In this document: positions 53,136 through 62,689 of the stretch, piece by piece | Numbering within the stretch: the first letter of the stretch is position 1 | How the letters are laid out: the number at the start of each line of letters is the position of its first letter | Source of the DNA: an uncultured bacterium | GTDB taxonomy: Bacteria; Myxococcota_A; Bradymonadia; UBA7976; VGTA01 | Reading direction: 5' to 3' | DNA length: 64,000 nt | NCBI GenBank assembly: GCA_943788935.1 | Contig: CALSSE010000017.1 | Coordinates: forward strand, 296,001-360,000 | Notes under the pieces: generated by a model | Database searches by the model: none | Told to the model about the DNA's origin: nothing | The model's input: the letters and a program-made list of their open reading frames with translations, nothing else | Translations under genes and position numbers: made by a program

Positions 53136-54266
53136 TCATGGTTTATGACGTTGAGGCAATTGAAGCGGAGCGTTGAGTTTGAACTGAGGAGCCCGTTGCT
53201 TAGGAGAAGCATCTACCTTCAGTCGCTCTAGGGCTTCTTCATCAATTGAGATCTGAGCTTTTGACTTCAGGTCGGTGACATAATCTTCAAGGGTATTAGC
53301 CTTGCGAGCTCGGAATAGGTGATTGCGAATTTCAGTCTTGACGTCAGAGAGTGACCGATTGAAGGCGCGCTTTCCTCCTGTACGCTGGATCAGATGCCAA
53401 CCTTGGGGAGATTGAATAGGCGTTGCGGCGACCTCTCCTACTGCTGTGAGCGCGAAGGCTGCTTCTGCGATTGATCGATGAGGCGCGCTTTGCGGAAAGA
53501 GACGATCTCCGATGAGTTGACCTTTACGATTAAAGTATTGGAGATCTCCCCGTCGAGCGCGAGTCTCTTGATCTTGGCTCTCCTTGGACGCGAAATCACC
53601 AAAAATTGATCGGCGCTGTTTAGGATCTGATTTAATATGTAAGCGGAGCTTTTTCAGGGATGCTTGAGCTTCTGCTTCGGAGGAGAACAAGATATGTGAG
53701 GCTCGGACGAGCTGAGGGCGCTGGTAATCGCTGAGATGCTCTTGATAGTAAGCGCCCACTTCTTGATCGCTAATATCTCCTATCTTCACTAGATCTCTGA
53801 TCTCATGGCGGAGCAGCTGACGAACCATCGCCTGCTTATAAGCGACCTTCACCTCAGGATGTTCTCCATGGCCTCGCTTGAGCGCTTCGCCTGCGAGCAG
53901 CTCAAAGCGGATAAGGCTATCGATTAACTCACGTTTTCGCTCCGGACTTTGATATTTAGCTCGAGAGATTGGGCTCAGCTCAGCGAGTCTACGTTCAACG
54001 GTCGCTTGAGTAACCTTGATCTCACCTACATGAGCGAGAATTGCAGATTGGTCGATATACTTTGAAGAGAGTGAGTGATCAGCTTTATCAGCAGAGACAC
54101 CACTAGGTGCTGAATCTTGACAGGCGAAAACACTAAATACGATAAAGACCCATTTCAAATCGCCTAATATTCTCTTAATAAGAGGAGAGTGTATAGCGCT
54201 CACTGAGGAGTTGACCGAATCGCAAAGGTGATGAGGACTATGCTGAGGGAGACGGGTTTTAAACAT
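53136..54266 (-). CDS. PpiC-type peptidyl-prolyl isomerase lipoprotein
   Basis: A 376-residue lipoprotein foldase (lipobox V-F-A-C, Cys49, after a long N-terminal leader). The SurA/PrsA-like helical part includes I-L-A-H-V-G-E-I-K-V-T and an L-I-R-F-E-L-L-A segment. A single parvulin domain (about 185-315) has R-A-S-H-I-L-F-S, F-G-D-F-A-S-K-E-S, R-R-G-D-L-Q-Y-F and Q-S-P-Q-G-W-H-L-I. AGGAG lies before the ATG at 54266. It sits between mfd (48 bp upstream) and the SurA-like gene (downstream), on the same strand. Two related isomerases side by side suggest duplication and a shared role in envelope protein folding. Confidence 0.9.
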   Translation of the reverse strand: MFKTRLPQHSPHHLCDSVNSSVSAIHSPLIKRILGDLKWVFIVFSVFACQDSAPSGVSADKADHSLSSKYIDQSAILAHVGEIKVTQATVERRLAELSPISRAKYQSPERKRELIDSLIRFELLAGEALKRGHGEHPEVKVAYKQAMVRQLLRHEIRDLVKIGDISDQEVGAYYQEHLSDYQRPQLVRASHILFSSEAEAQASLKKLRLHIKSDPKQRRSIFGDFASKESQDQETRARRGDLQYFNRKGQLIGDRLFPQSAPHRSIAEAAFALTAVGEVAATPIQSPQGWHLIQRTGGKRAFNRSLSDVKTEIRNHLFRARKANTLEDYVTDLKSKAQISIDEEALERLKVDASPKQRAPQFKLNAPLQLPQRHKP

Positions 54267-54314
54267 TAAATACTCTCCTGAGAGTCGACGAGGACTCTCT
54301 TCTTATGGGTGGAC

Positions 54315-57300
54315 TTAGAGCACCTTACGACGAGGGAGTCGATCATAAAAATAGAGGAGGGCTCGGGTGGCGCTCTGCTCAATATGTCTCTTAAGCTCGG
54401 GGGTCAAGAGATAAGAGAGACGATCATCTGCGACGCGGGTGAAGGGAGAGTCGGGGAGAGCGAGTACCGTTTTAATCATCGTCTCAGTGAGCGGTGTCTC
54501 TTGATGAAGGGTAATGACTAGTTCGTACTTCTCTACATAGAGCTCAAACACCCCGACCGCTTTGGCGAGGAGGGTGATTCGTTGACGGTTGAGGAACCCA
54601 ACCATCTCTTGGGGAGGTGTACCGAAGCGATCATTTAGCTCTTCATACAACAGAGGGACCTGCTCTTGTTCTTTGAAATGCGAGATCCTTCGATAGACAC
54701 GCAATCGCTCTTGAACATCATCGATATAGTTTACTGGGATCGTTCCTTGCGGTCGCTTACTGAGCTTAATATGGGGCTCAAACTCAAAAGATTTAGGTCG
54801 CTCTTTGAGGTCGCTCATCGCTTGCTCTAAGAGCTTACCATACAGATCTAAACCGACTTTTTGGGCATGGCCCTTTTGACGAGTCCCGAGCAGCTCTCCT
54901 GCGCCACGTAACTCTAGATCCTGACTCGCGATATGGAAGCCGCTCCCTAACTCTGTAAACTTTTGAATCGCGCTTAATCTCGCTCGAGCTTCATCACTCA
55001 GAGTTGCCTCTGGAGAGATGAGTAAGAGGCATTTACCGCGCTCATGACTCCGACCAACTCTACCGCGTAGCTGATAGAGTTGAGACAAGCCAAAGGTATC
55101 AGCGTTATCTATAATAATGGTATTCGCCCGAGGGATATCTATCCCATTTTCAATCAAGGTTGTGCAGAGGAGGAGGTTGAAGGAGCCATCGGTGAAAGAC
55201 CACATGACCTCTTCAAGCTCCTTGGGCTTCATCTTACCGTGGGCGACGCCAATACTCGTCTCGGGGATAATAGAGCTCAGCCAGCGACGGCGCGTCTCGA
55301 TGCTCTCTACTCGGTTATGTACAAAGAACACCTGTCCACCACGTCTCAGCTCATTGAGCACTGCGTCACGGACGATAGAGTCACTGAGACGCACCATACG
55401 AGTGTGAATACTGAGTCGATCACGAGGAGGAGTGGCGATCACGCTCATCGAGCGGAGCCCACTTAAGCTCATATGTAGCGTTCTTGGGATAGGAGTCGCG
55501 GTCATTGAGAGCACATCGAGGTTAGCGCGAAGTTCTTTGAAGCGCTCTTTGTCTTTCACCCCAAAGCGGTGTTCTTCATCGAGTATTAGCAGACCTAATG
55601 AGGGAATCTCTACCGACTTCTGCAAGACACTGTGAGTTCCGATGACGATGTTGATCTCTCCGCGACGCAGTCCGTCTTTTACCGCTCGCTGTTGTTCTGG
55701 AGTGATAAAGCGACTCAATTGAGCGATCCGGAACGAAGTATAGGCGAAGCGGTCAGCGAAGCTCTTGGCGTGTTGGGCGGCGAGGATCGTCGTGGGGACT
55801 AACACCACGACTTGTTTACCATCGATCACGGCCTTCATCGCTGCTCGCATCGCGACTTCAGTCTTTCCAAACCCGACATCGCCACAGAGGAGGTGATCCA
55901 TAGGGCGACTTGAGCACATCTCATCGACTATTTTACGGATAGAGCGAAGCTGATCTCTAGTCTCAGAATAAGGGAATCGTGCTTCAAATTCAGCATAGGC
56001 GCGGTCGGGCTCCGTGTAGGCGAAGCCTTGTGATTGCGCGCGCTCAGCATAGACGCTGAGTAGCTCACGAGCTTGGTCTTCAGCGCTGGTCTTTGCCTCA
56101 CTTAATGAGCGCTTCCAAGCGTCGCTCCCCTTCACCGACAGTTTCGGTTGGCGAGAACCAATGAATTTTTGGATTAAGTGTAATCGATAGACAGGTAAGA
56201 GTACGGTCTCTTTTTTTGCGAACTCTAGATGGGCAAAATCGATTAAGCTCCCTTGGTCTTCGATTTGTACGAGGCCTTTAAATATCCCGATTCCATAATC
56301 GAGGTGAACAATAGAATCATCGATGTTTAGATCGGTGAGACTTCTAATAAAGGGGCTCTCTAGCGTCTCTTCACTCAGTCTATCTTCTAGAGAATCATTG
56401 AGGCTCATCCCCTCGACGGTGAGATTGTCCCAAGGGTCTCGGGGGCTCGCATCCTCTTCTTGATCAGCATTGAGAGAGGTTCGTAGATGTTGAGCCTCAT
56501 CATCCACCTCCATCGTGCGCCCACTCAACAGTAAGTCGACTTGTAGATCGATCCCTTTTTGTCCCCGAGCCTGTCGTCTACCAGAGATCGGTGTGCTGAA
56601 GATCTCGGCAGCTGAGATGAGGGTAATGTTCATCTCTTTGTCATGAAATCCAGCGCTGAGCATACCTCGGATAAGAAACACGCCTGCGGGGAGAGAGTCC
56701 TTATCAGCTTGACACTCCAAGAGCCAATGGGCGAGTGAATAGGGATAGACTAGAGCGGTCTCGCCGAGCTGTCTCAGTAACCGGTCTCTCTGTGAGCGTG
56801 TTTGACACACTAACCCGATCCGCTTCCCTGCTTGAGTCCATACCTCAGCAGCCTCACTTAATGGAGAGAGGGGATCGTCCCCACTCCGTTCACGATCAAG
56901 GCGTTGCCGGAGGGGTAGATGTGACGGGAGATAGAGTGATATAGCGTACTCAGCCAGGTCATAGGGGGCGGCGAGTAAACAAGGGTGATCTTTCCAACTA
57001 TCGATGAGCTCCTCTGGACTCAATAGATGCATCTGAGGTGGCGCGGTGAGCGTACCAGACTCTAGCGCCTCTCGATGCACTCTAGCCCACCTCATGAGTC
57101 GGTCTTCTAGTAAGGAGATGGTTCGAGATCTGTCCCAGACAATAAACCATGGAGAGCCCACGCTCTCGGCGATTACATCACTGATCAGCTCTAAGCCCTC
57201 TGGAAAGAAACAGGGCAATAGTGACTCCATCCCCGCGACCGCGATCCGATCGGTGAGAGCGTCGGCGATGGCGATGATCTTCTCTGCTGAGGGCGAGATC

Positions 57301-58019
57301 CCATAAGACTCTAGTTCAGGCTCTGAGTCCCAGAGTTCATCGGCGAGACTGATAATCCCATCTCCACATTGAGCGGCATAGTCAGCGGTGAGCGGAGCCT
57401 CTCTAAGAGGTGGGAGAGTGAGCTCATTGAGAGCGCCGCTATCACGACGCTGAGTCTCTGGCTTAAAGGTGCAGATCGATTCGACCTCATCACCAAAAAA
57501 ACTTACTCGCACCGGGGCGCTGAGATGAGGTGAGTAGATGTCTAACCGATCTCCTCTGACTAAGAAGGAGCAGGGTTCATGGACTAGGCTAACCCGCTCA
57601 TAACCTTCCGCGACGAGAGAGTCGATCAGTGCTTCTCGGTCGAGTTCTTCACCGACGATGAGGCGTTGGGTACGCTCTCGTAGATGATGAGCGCTGATCA
57701 CTCGACGGGCGTATGTCATCACGCTCATTACTTGAATCGAAGCTGCTCTCCCTCGAGCGATCATAGAGAGCATCGCTAGTCTCTCTCCAGAGCTTCGTCT
57801 AGACGCTCGAATCGATTCATAAGGAGACGCTGGCTCATCCCAGATATACACCGACCGTCTCTGCCCGATCTTGGGACCACCACCAGCGAGACAGGCGCGC
57901 AGGTTATGACCTAGCCGCACCGCCTCTTCTTCTGTAGGAGTGATCACTATCATAGGTCGACCAGAGAGCTCAGGGGCGAGCATACTCATCTGTCGGATAA
58001 GATAAGAAAATCCCTCCAT
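54315..58019 (-). CDS. mfd: Transcription-repair coupling factor
   Basis: Mfd removes RNA polymerase stalled at DNA lesions and recruits UvrA. At least 1234 residues are present: a UvrB-like N-terminal region (Y-I-W-D-E-P-A-S-P-Y-E), the polymerase-interacting domain (V-H-L-D-Y-G-I-G-I-F-K-G near residue 565), the translocase with G-D-V-G-F-G-K-T (about 711-718), D-E-E-H-R-F-G (about 813), S-M-T-A-T-P-I-P-R-T-L and Q-L-R-G-R-V-G-R-S, and the C-terminal UvrA-binding-like domain. The first in-frame ATG is at 58019, but the same frame stays open upstream to 58148 and reads like Mfd sequence (L-P-I-K-S-I-I-A-Q-L-S-R-G-E-A-T), with no ATG, GTG or TTG in it. The true start may be ATG 58096 joined by a -1 shift. 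Confidence 0.93.
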   Translation of the reverse strand: MEGFSYLIRQMSMLAPELSGRPMIVITPTEEEAVRLGHNLRACLAGGGPKIGQRRSVYIWDEPASPYESIRASRRSSGERLAMLSMIARGRAASIQVMSVMTYARRVISAHHLRERTQRLIVGEELDREALIDSLVAEGYERVSLVHEPCSFLVRGDRLDIYSPHLSAPVRVSFFGDEVESICTFKPETQRRDSGALNELTLPPLREAPLTADYAAQCGDGIISLADELWDSEPELESYGISPSAEKIIAIADALTDRIAVAGMESLLPCFFPEGLELISDVIAESVGSPWFIVWDRSRTISLLEDRLMRWARVHREALESGTLTAPPQMHLLSPEELIDSWKDHPCLLAAPYDLAEYAISLYLPSHLPLRQRLDRERSGDDPLSPLSEAAEVWTQAGKRIGLVCQTRSQRDRLLRQLGETALVYPYSLAHWLLECQADKDSLPAGVFLIRGMLSAGFHDKEMNITLISAAEIFSTPISGRRQARGQKGIDLQVDLLLSGRTMEVDDEAQHLRTSLNADQEEDASPRDPWDNLTVEGMSLNDSLEDRLSEETLESPFIRSLTDLNIDDSIVHLDYGIGIFKGLVQIEDQGSLIDFAHLEFAKKETVLLPVYRLHLIQKFIGSRQPKLSVKGSDAWKRSLSEAKTSAEDQARELLSVYAERAQSQGFAYTEPDRAYAEFEARFPYSETRDQLRSIRKIVDEMCSSRPMDHLLCGDVGFGKTEVAMRAAMKAVIDGKQVVVLVPTTILAAQHAKSFADRFAYTSFRIAQLSRFITPEQQRAVKDGLRRGEINIVIGTHSVLQKSVEIPSLGLLILDEEHRFGVKDKERFKELRANLDVLSMTATPIPRTLHMSLSGLRSMSVIATPPRDRLSIHTRMVRLSDSIVRDAVLNELRRGGQVFFVHNRVESIETRRRWLSSIIPETSIGVAHGKMKPKELEEVMWSFTDGSFNLLLCTTLIENGIDIPRANTIIIDNADTFGLSQLYQLRGRVGRSHERGKCLLLISPEATLSDEARARLSAIQKFTELGSGFHIASQDLELRGAGELLGTRQKGHAQKVGLDLYGKLLEQAMSDLKERPKSFEFEPHIKLSKRPQGTIPVNYIDDVQERLRVYRRISHFKEQEQVPLLYEELNDRFGTPPQEMVGFLNRQRITLLAKAVGVFELYVEKYELVITLHQETPLTETMIKTVLALPDSPFTRVADDRLSYLLTPELKRHIEQSATRALLYFYDRLPRRKVL

Positions 58020-58158
58020 TCCTATGTTTTTGACGGTCGCTTCCCCCCTAGAGAGTTGGGCGATTATGCTCTTGATGGGTAGTCGAGCGCTCTCATCACC
58101 GAGCGCCTCCCAACTTTGCTCTGCACCGGCTCTGTCATCTCGGCTCTGTCATCTCGGT

Positions 58159-59649
58159 TCAGTCTTGACTGTAAGTCACTTGGGAGACTCGTTCCCGTAG
58201 CAAGTCAGCAGCGATCACTGGGATCACTTCCCAAGCGATCCGCTCTACGATCAAAGCGCGCTCTTGAGGGGACAAGTCGCCTCGCGCTTCAGAACTAGAG
58301 GCTAAAGTCATGACCTCTAGGGCTCGTTCACAGGTCTCTTCTACTGTCTGGGTGAGTGCCTCTAACCACTCCTTCTCTAAGGACTCATGTCCTCTATCGT
58401 TAGAGTTCTCGACTAGAGATGGACTCTCCATGTTTAAGGAGGGCTGACCATCATTATCCACGGCTAGAGGTGATTCACTTGGTGGTTGAGAGCTCGTAAT
58501 TACCGGAGTATTGACGGTCGCTCCGCTCTCATCTAGCCAGTCATCTTCATCACTCACAGTTCCCTCTTCTCGGGCATCAATGGCCTGATAAGGCTGTGAT
58601 ACTTGTGACAGGACCTGTGGAGGTGACCCACTGACTGATCCATTGACCGACTGTTCAACTACAGCTGGTGAGAGGTCATTGGAGGCTAGTGAATGTGACT
58701 CGACAGAGGATGATCGTTCGTTGAGATCAGGAAACTCAAATTTAAAGCTCTCTTCTGCTGAGGGCTGAGAGGCCACAGGGGTTGGTACGAGATCGGCCTC
58801 TTGGTCTCGCTCTGCCACTTGACCTATCATAGAGAGCGGTCGGGTTGGCTCCTCAACAAGAGGGGGTGATAGATCCACTTGCTCTAGACCATTGACTGGC
58901 TCTTGTATAGCAATGGGTGGAGGAGGAGGAGGGGATACACCCGGTGGTGGTGGAGGGGCTACAATCGGTGGTGGCGGAGGGGCTACACCCGGTGGAGGTG
59001 TAGGCGCTGTAACCGGTGGAGGTGTAGGCGCTGCAAACGGTGGTGGCGGAGGCCTGTGTTCTCTCTCTCCGTGGCCCAGTGCCTCAGCGGTAGGGTCGAG
59101 AGGGCGTTGATTCATAAGTGAGCCGACAGAGGTAGGGATCGGAGTGTCAATCGATTGAGCTTGAGCACTCTGTTGAGCTCTCTCTTCTATGACTGGCGCT
59201 TGGGTCTGAGGTCTCGCGAGTGGAATCTCTCGTCGAGTCGAGAGCAGAAACTCTTGATGAGGAATCTCCCACGCCATCACTTCACACACCAGTTTTAGTA
59301 ACTCATGAGTCTTGAAGGGTTTCTTGACGCTAGCGACAAGTGGTAACCCACCCTCAAGCGCGCTCGGGTAGATCTTCTCTGTTTTTTGATCTTGTAAGAC
59401 AATAAGAGGACATCGGTGACTGGCCTCAAGCAAATAGCGCGCTTGATCTTTGTACGAGCGCTCACTTGATGGATCACTAGAGGATCTCAACTTTTCTGCA
59501 CATAACACGAGATGAGGCTTGGTGCTCACACTCTCTATCAGCTCAGTCATTTGATCGGCGAATGAGAGACTCGTGGGAAGCCCATGCAGTGATATCTCGA
59601 TCATTCGTCTCACGACTTGGCTGCTCTCAATGACCCATATGTTTGCCAA
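58159..59649 (-). CDS. Degenerate receiver-domain protein with proline-rich tail
   Basis: A 496-residue protein. The N-terminal 120 residues have the CheY fold pattern (W-V-I-E-S-S near the acidic pocket, A-S-V-K-K-P-F at the end), but the phospho-acceptor Asp is replaced: L-V-L-C-A-E-K, Cys50. It is therefore likely not phosphorylated. A proline-rich segment (about 199-255, runs of P with T-P-P-P-G-V-A) and a long acidic linker follow. A conserved-looking terminal helix V-E-R-I-A-W-E-V-I-P-V-I-A-A-D-L-L (about 465-485) resembles the short end motif seen on other Myxococcota receiver proteins. It lies just upstream of mfd on the same strand, with its stop at 58159. A scaffold or polarity-protein role is guesswork. 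Confidence 0.75.
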   Translation of the reverse strand: MANIWVIESSQVVRRMIEISLHGLPTSLSFADQMTELIESVSTKPHLVLCAEKLRSSSDPSSERSYKDQARYLLEASHRCPLIVLQDQKTEKIYPSALEGGLPLVASVKKPFKTHELLKLVCEVMAWEIPHQEFLLSTRREIPLARPQTQAPVIEERAQQSAQAQSIDTPIPTSVGSLMNQRPLDPTAEALGHGEREHRPPPPPFAAPTPPPVTAPTPPPGVAPPPPPIVAPPPPPGVSPPPPPPIAIQEPVNGLEQVDLSPPLVEEPTRPLSMIGQVAERDQEADLVPTPVASQPSAEESFKFEFPDLNERSSSVESHSLASNDLSPAVVEQSVNGSVSGSPPQVLSQVSQPYQAIDAREEGTVSDEDDWLDESGATVNTPVITSSQPPSESPLAVDNDGQPSLNMESPSLVENSNDRGHESLEKEWLEALTQTVEETCERALEVMTLASSSEARGDLSPQERALIVERIAWEVIPVIAADLLRERVSQVTYSQD

Positions 59650-59806
59650 GATATAGTCCCTTCATGACATTGATATCATCACCCAAACGTTCAAAGACGT
59701 TAAAAAGTTATAGTTTCGGAGAGGTGAGGTAAATAGGATGAGCAACATCTTAGCCTTTGGGTTATCATGACGAGCCCACAGAGGTCAATAACGAGGAAAG
59801 TTAACA

Positions 59807-60724
59807 ATGGTGAGTAAAGAGATGAGGAGTCACGATCTATTTGATGTCTCTCAGAAACAAATGGGGAGAGTGAGAGCGATCTCTGGGCTTAAAGACCCGA
59901 TCATCCAAGCGCTCAGACGGGTGAAGAACTCGGGAGGAAGAGCAAAAGAAGGTCTCTATCTCTCTGAGGGACCAGACCTGTGCGCTCGCGCTGTACGTTA
60001 TGGAGCAGAGGTGGTCGCTCTGATATGTTCAGAGGGCTATATCGATCGGACAGAGTGTGTAGAGTTGAGAAGACTCATGCCATCGAGCATTCCGATTTTT
60101 TCCTGCTCAGAGGGCATGCTTCATAAATGCTTAGAGGCAAAGCCGACACCCCCTTGTGTAGCGCTAGTCAGACGAGTTGTGACTCCTTGGTCCCCCTCCT
60201 CTCATCTTCAGGGTCACCCCTCACTCTATCTAGGAGTAGATCGAGGAGATAGCGCTGATAACCTAGGGATGTTGTTACGTAGCGCTGAAGCAAGTGGGGT
60301 GAGCGGAGTATTGTTGGGAGGGGACACAGTGGACCCTTGGGGACGTCGAGTGGTGCGAGCGTCTCGAGGAGCGACTTTTTGTCTCGACCTCTCGCGAGAG
60401 CCGAAGACCCTCGCTGGGGTATCCACTGCTCAGGCGGCGGGCATACAGGTGATCACTACATCAGCGCGCGCAGAGTATGATTATACTCAAGTCGATTATA
60501 CTCTCCCGAGTCTCTTGCTTGTAGGGAACGAACATCATGGGATCGATGAAGCCGTCGTAGAGGCTTCTGATCGGTGTGTCTTGATACCTATGCTCGGTCA
60601 TATTCACTCACTCAACATAGCGGTCGCTGCGAGCTTGATCCTCTATGAGGCACAGCGACAGAGAGCTTGGGTCAGCGCGAAGAGCAGAGCTGCAGAGAGA
60701 GACGGAGGTGTCAATGTGGACTGA
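59807..60724 (+). CDS. SpoU/TrmH-family RNA 2'-O-methyltransferase
   Basis: A 305-residue SPOUT methyltransferase that should transfer methyl from SAM to a ribose 2'-OH in rRNA or tRNA. The N-terminal substrate-binding part has G-L-K-D-P-I-I-Q-A-L-R-R and L-S-E-G-P-D-L. The knotted catalytic domain has D-R-G-D-S-A-D-N-L-G-M-L-L-R-S-A-E-A (motif 1, Asn and Arg), L-L-V-G-N-E-H-H-G-I (motif 2) and L-N-I-A-V-A-A-S-L-I-L-Y-E (motif 3). AGGAAAG precedes the ATG. Its last 11 bases overlap the start of the transketolase N-half gene. The 157-bp gap upstream of it holds the divergent promoter region with the receiver-like gene. Confidence 0.93.
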   Translation: MVSKEMRSHDLFDVSQKQMGRVRAISGLKDPIIQALRRVKNSGGRAKEGLYLSEGPDLCARAVRYGAEVVALICSEGYIDRTECVELRRLMPSSIPIFSCSEGMLHKCLEAKPTPPCVALVRRVVTPWSPSSHLQGHPSLYLGVDRGDSADNLGMLLRSAEASGVSGVLLGGDTVDPWGRRVVRASRGATFCLDLSREPKTLAGVSTAQAAGIQVITTSARAEYDYTQVDYTLPSLLLVGNEHHGIDEAVVEASDRCVLIPMLGHIHSLNIAVAASLILYEAQRQRAWVSAKSRAAERDGGVNVD

Positions 60725-61616
60725 AAAAGTAGCACGAGCGGCGCTAGGGATGCGCCGCAAGGCTTTTGAGCACACTGTGAAATCTCAGGGGGGATACTTG
60801 AGTCAAGTGTGCTCCTCTGCAGAGCTCTTGAGCACTCTCTATCTGAAAGTGTTGCAGCTTGAGGAGAGCGAGGGATCGGCTTCGCCAAGACCTTTTCCTG
60901 GTTTACCTTCGGAGCGTCGAGAGCGCTCTCAAACCGGTGCCGCCTATCATGGCCCTCGATCTCCACATCTTGATCGACTCATTGTTAGTCCCGCATCATA
61001 CTCTCTCGCAGTACTCTGCGCTCTGAGTCAGGTGAACCGCCTCGATGGTAGGGTCACCGACCATTATCGCCAAGATGGGGGCTCCCTTGATTTATGGGGA
61101 GCACCATATACCCCAGGTTTTGAGACACATACTGGTCGCCCAGCGCATGGGATTGCTTACGCAGCGGGTGTGGCCTTGGGTCGAAAATTAAGAGGGGAGA
61201 ATGGTCGAGTATGGACCTTGGTAGATGGTGCGGAGCTTAAGTCAGGAGAAGCGTGGGAGGCGCTACACCTCCTCAAAGAGAAACCCTTAACAAATCTCGT
61301 ACTCATCATTAATGACGCTAACTTTGAAGAGGGTCCATCATCATGGGTCAAGGGGTGGCTCGACGCTTGTAAACCATGGGAGCCTCAATCGGTTAATGGC
61401 CATGACCCATTAGAGCTCTATGCGGGAGCCCAAGTCTATGCTCAAGAGGGTCCACTCATTATTCACGCTAAAACTCATCCTTGCCAAGGAATGGTTTATC
61501 TTAGCCTCGCAGGTCTCCCGCTAGATTATGTGCGTTTTAAGAGCAGTCGTGAGCGGATGAACTTTGAAGGCGCGATTCGCGCAGAGCTCTACAAGCCAAA
61601 GAGAGCGAAATCATGA
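60714..61616 (+). CDS. Transketolase-like N-terminal (thiamine diphosphate-binding) subunit
   Basis: The N-half of a split transketolase, 301 residues. A-R-A-A-L-G-M-R-R and G-G-Y-L-S-Q-V-C-S-S-A-E-L-L-S-T-L-Y match the family start; R-P-A-H-G-I-A-Y-A-A-G-V-A-L-G and W-T-L-V-D-G-A-E-L-K-S-G-E-A-W-E-A-L followed by I-I-N-D-A-N occupy the thiamine-diphosphate site. The usual G-D-G-E is altered to V-D-G-A-E, one residue longer before W-E-A, so the site is unusual. The start at ATG 60714 has GGAGG at five bases and overlaps the SpoU gene by 11 bp. The partner C-half begins on the last four bases (ATGA). Split transketolases are common in archaea and some bacteria; a non-standard sugar substrate is possible. 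Confidence 0.85.
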   Translation: MWTEKVARAALGMRRKAFEHTVKSQGGYLSQVCSSAELLSTLYLKVLQLEESEGSASPRPFPGLPSERRERSQTGAAYHGPRSPHLDRLIVSPASYSLAVLCALSQVNRLDGRVTDHYRQDGGSLDLWGAPYTPGFETHTGRPAHGIAYAAGVALGRKLRGENGRVWTLVDGAELKSGEAWEALHLLKEKPLTNLVLIINDANFEEGPSSWVKGWLDACKPWEPQSVNGHDPLELYAGAQVYAQEGPLIIHAKTHPCQGMVYLSLAGLPLDYVRFKSSRERMNFEGAIRAELYKPKRAKS

Positions 61617-62689
61617 AATCCTCAAAACCAAAATCATCTAGCTCGACTAAGCCGAGCCTCTATCAGCCAACGCTGAAGGTCTCGAGCGCGATCTCTGATA
61701 CCCCCTATCTAGAGGCGTTACATCAGCTAGCCGCTGAGGATGAGAGCGTGATCTGTGTCACTTGTAGCGGACTCGCTAAGTCTCACCTCGAGGGCTCACC
61801 TACCCGTATTCCTCAGAGCTTAATTCATCTCCCTGAGGGGGTCTCGGCAGCGGTCACGTTTTGTGCAGGCTTAGCCTCTGAAGGTTTCAAGCCCTTCTTA
61901 CATGCAAGCGCAGCAGCGCTCTCCCGTAGTGGTTATGAGGCGATCGTCAATCACATCTCAGCGCCTCGACTCCCGGTTCGTTTAATTGGTTTTGACGCTG
62001 GGCTCTCCCATCAAGGTGGCGTCGCGGGTCAAGCGATCGATGATCTCTCTTTATTGAACTTACCTAATTTTACGATCGCTGAGCCGGGAGATGCTGAAGA
62101 GCTAGTCAAGGGGCTACCCTTGTTACACGCTGTTGATGGGCCGGTGTATTTAAGAGCACCAATGAGTAGAGCACCTCGCCTCTTTGATGGACCGCCGAGC
62201 CTCACTGAACCTCGTCTCCTCACTGAGGGCAGTGATCTCCTCGTGATCAGCATGGGACAATGCACCGCTGAGGTGTTACGTCTCACTGATGCCTTAAAAA
62301 ATGCACGGGTCTCTATGACTCACCTTCACTTGTTTACCCTCCGCCCTGCGCCGCAACGATCGCTCTTGAGTCACTTAGAGGCTAAAAACTATAAAGGAGT
62401 GATCACCCTTGAGTCTCATTTTGCTCAGGGAGGGTTAGGGAGCCTAGTGACCGAGCTGATCTGTGGAGAGATGACACGCGAATTTTTATGTCCAATCTAT
62501 CGACTAGGGTTGCAGATGACCTTCGCTCAAGGAGGGAAAAGAGATTATCTCTATAAAAAATATGGTTTAGATGTGAGCGCTTTCTTAGCGGCGATTGAGT
62601 CTATATTAAAGCGTAAACTAGGAGTAGGCGCTTCTGAGCTACCCCCTTCTCCTTGGGGTAGCTCTAGCGACAGTTTTCCGATTCGATGA
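61613..62689 (+). CDS. Transketolase-like C-terminal subunit
   Basis: The C-half of the split transketolase, 358 residues: a pyrimidine-binding domain (about 30-190) with E-G-V-S-A-A-V-T-F-C-A-G-L-A-S-E-G-F-K-P-F as the site that activates thiamine diphosphate, G-F-D-A-G-L-S-H-Q-G-G-V-A-G-Q-A-I-D-D, and A-E-P-G-D-A-E-E. The C-terminal domain (about 200-340) has T-L-E-S-H-F-A-Q-G-G-L-G-S. A Lys/Ser-rich N-terminal tail of 15 residues is extra. The start overlaps the N-half stop by four bases. The two should assemble as one enzyme of the pentose phosphate pathway or a related 1-deoxysugar-type reaction. Confidence 0.88.
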   Translation: MKSSKPKSSSSTKPSLYQPTLKVSSAISDTPYLEALHQLAAEDESVICVTCSGLAKSHLEGSPTRIPQSLIHLPEGVSAAVTFCAGLASEGFKPFLHASAAALSRSGYEAIVNHISAPRLPVRLIGFDAGLSHQGGVAGQAIDDLSLLNLPNFTIAEPGDAEELVKGLPLLHAVDGPVYLRAPMSRAPRLFDGPPSLTEPRLLTEGSDLLVISMGQCTAEVLRLTDALKNARVSMTHLHLFTLRPAPQRSLLSHLEAKNYKGVITLESHFAQGGLGSLVTELICGEMTREFLCPIYRLGLQMTFAQGGKRDYLYKKYGLDVSAFLAAIESILKRKLGVGASELPPSPWGSSSDSFPIR

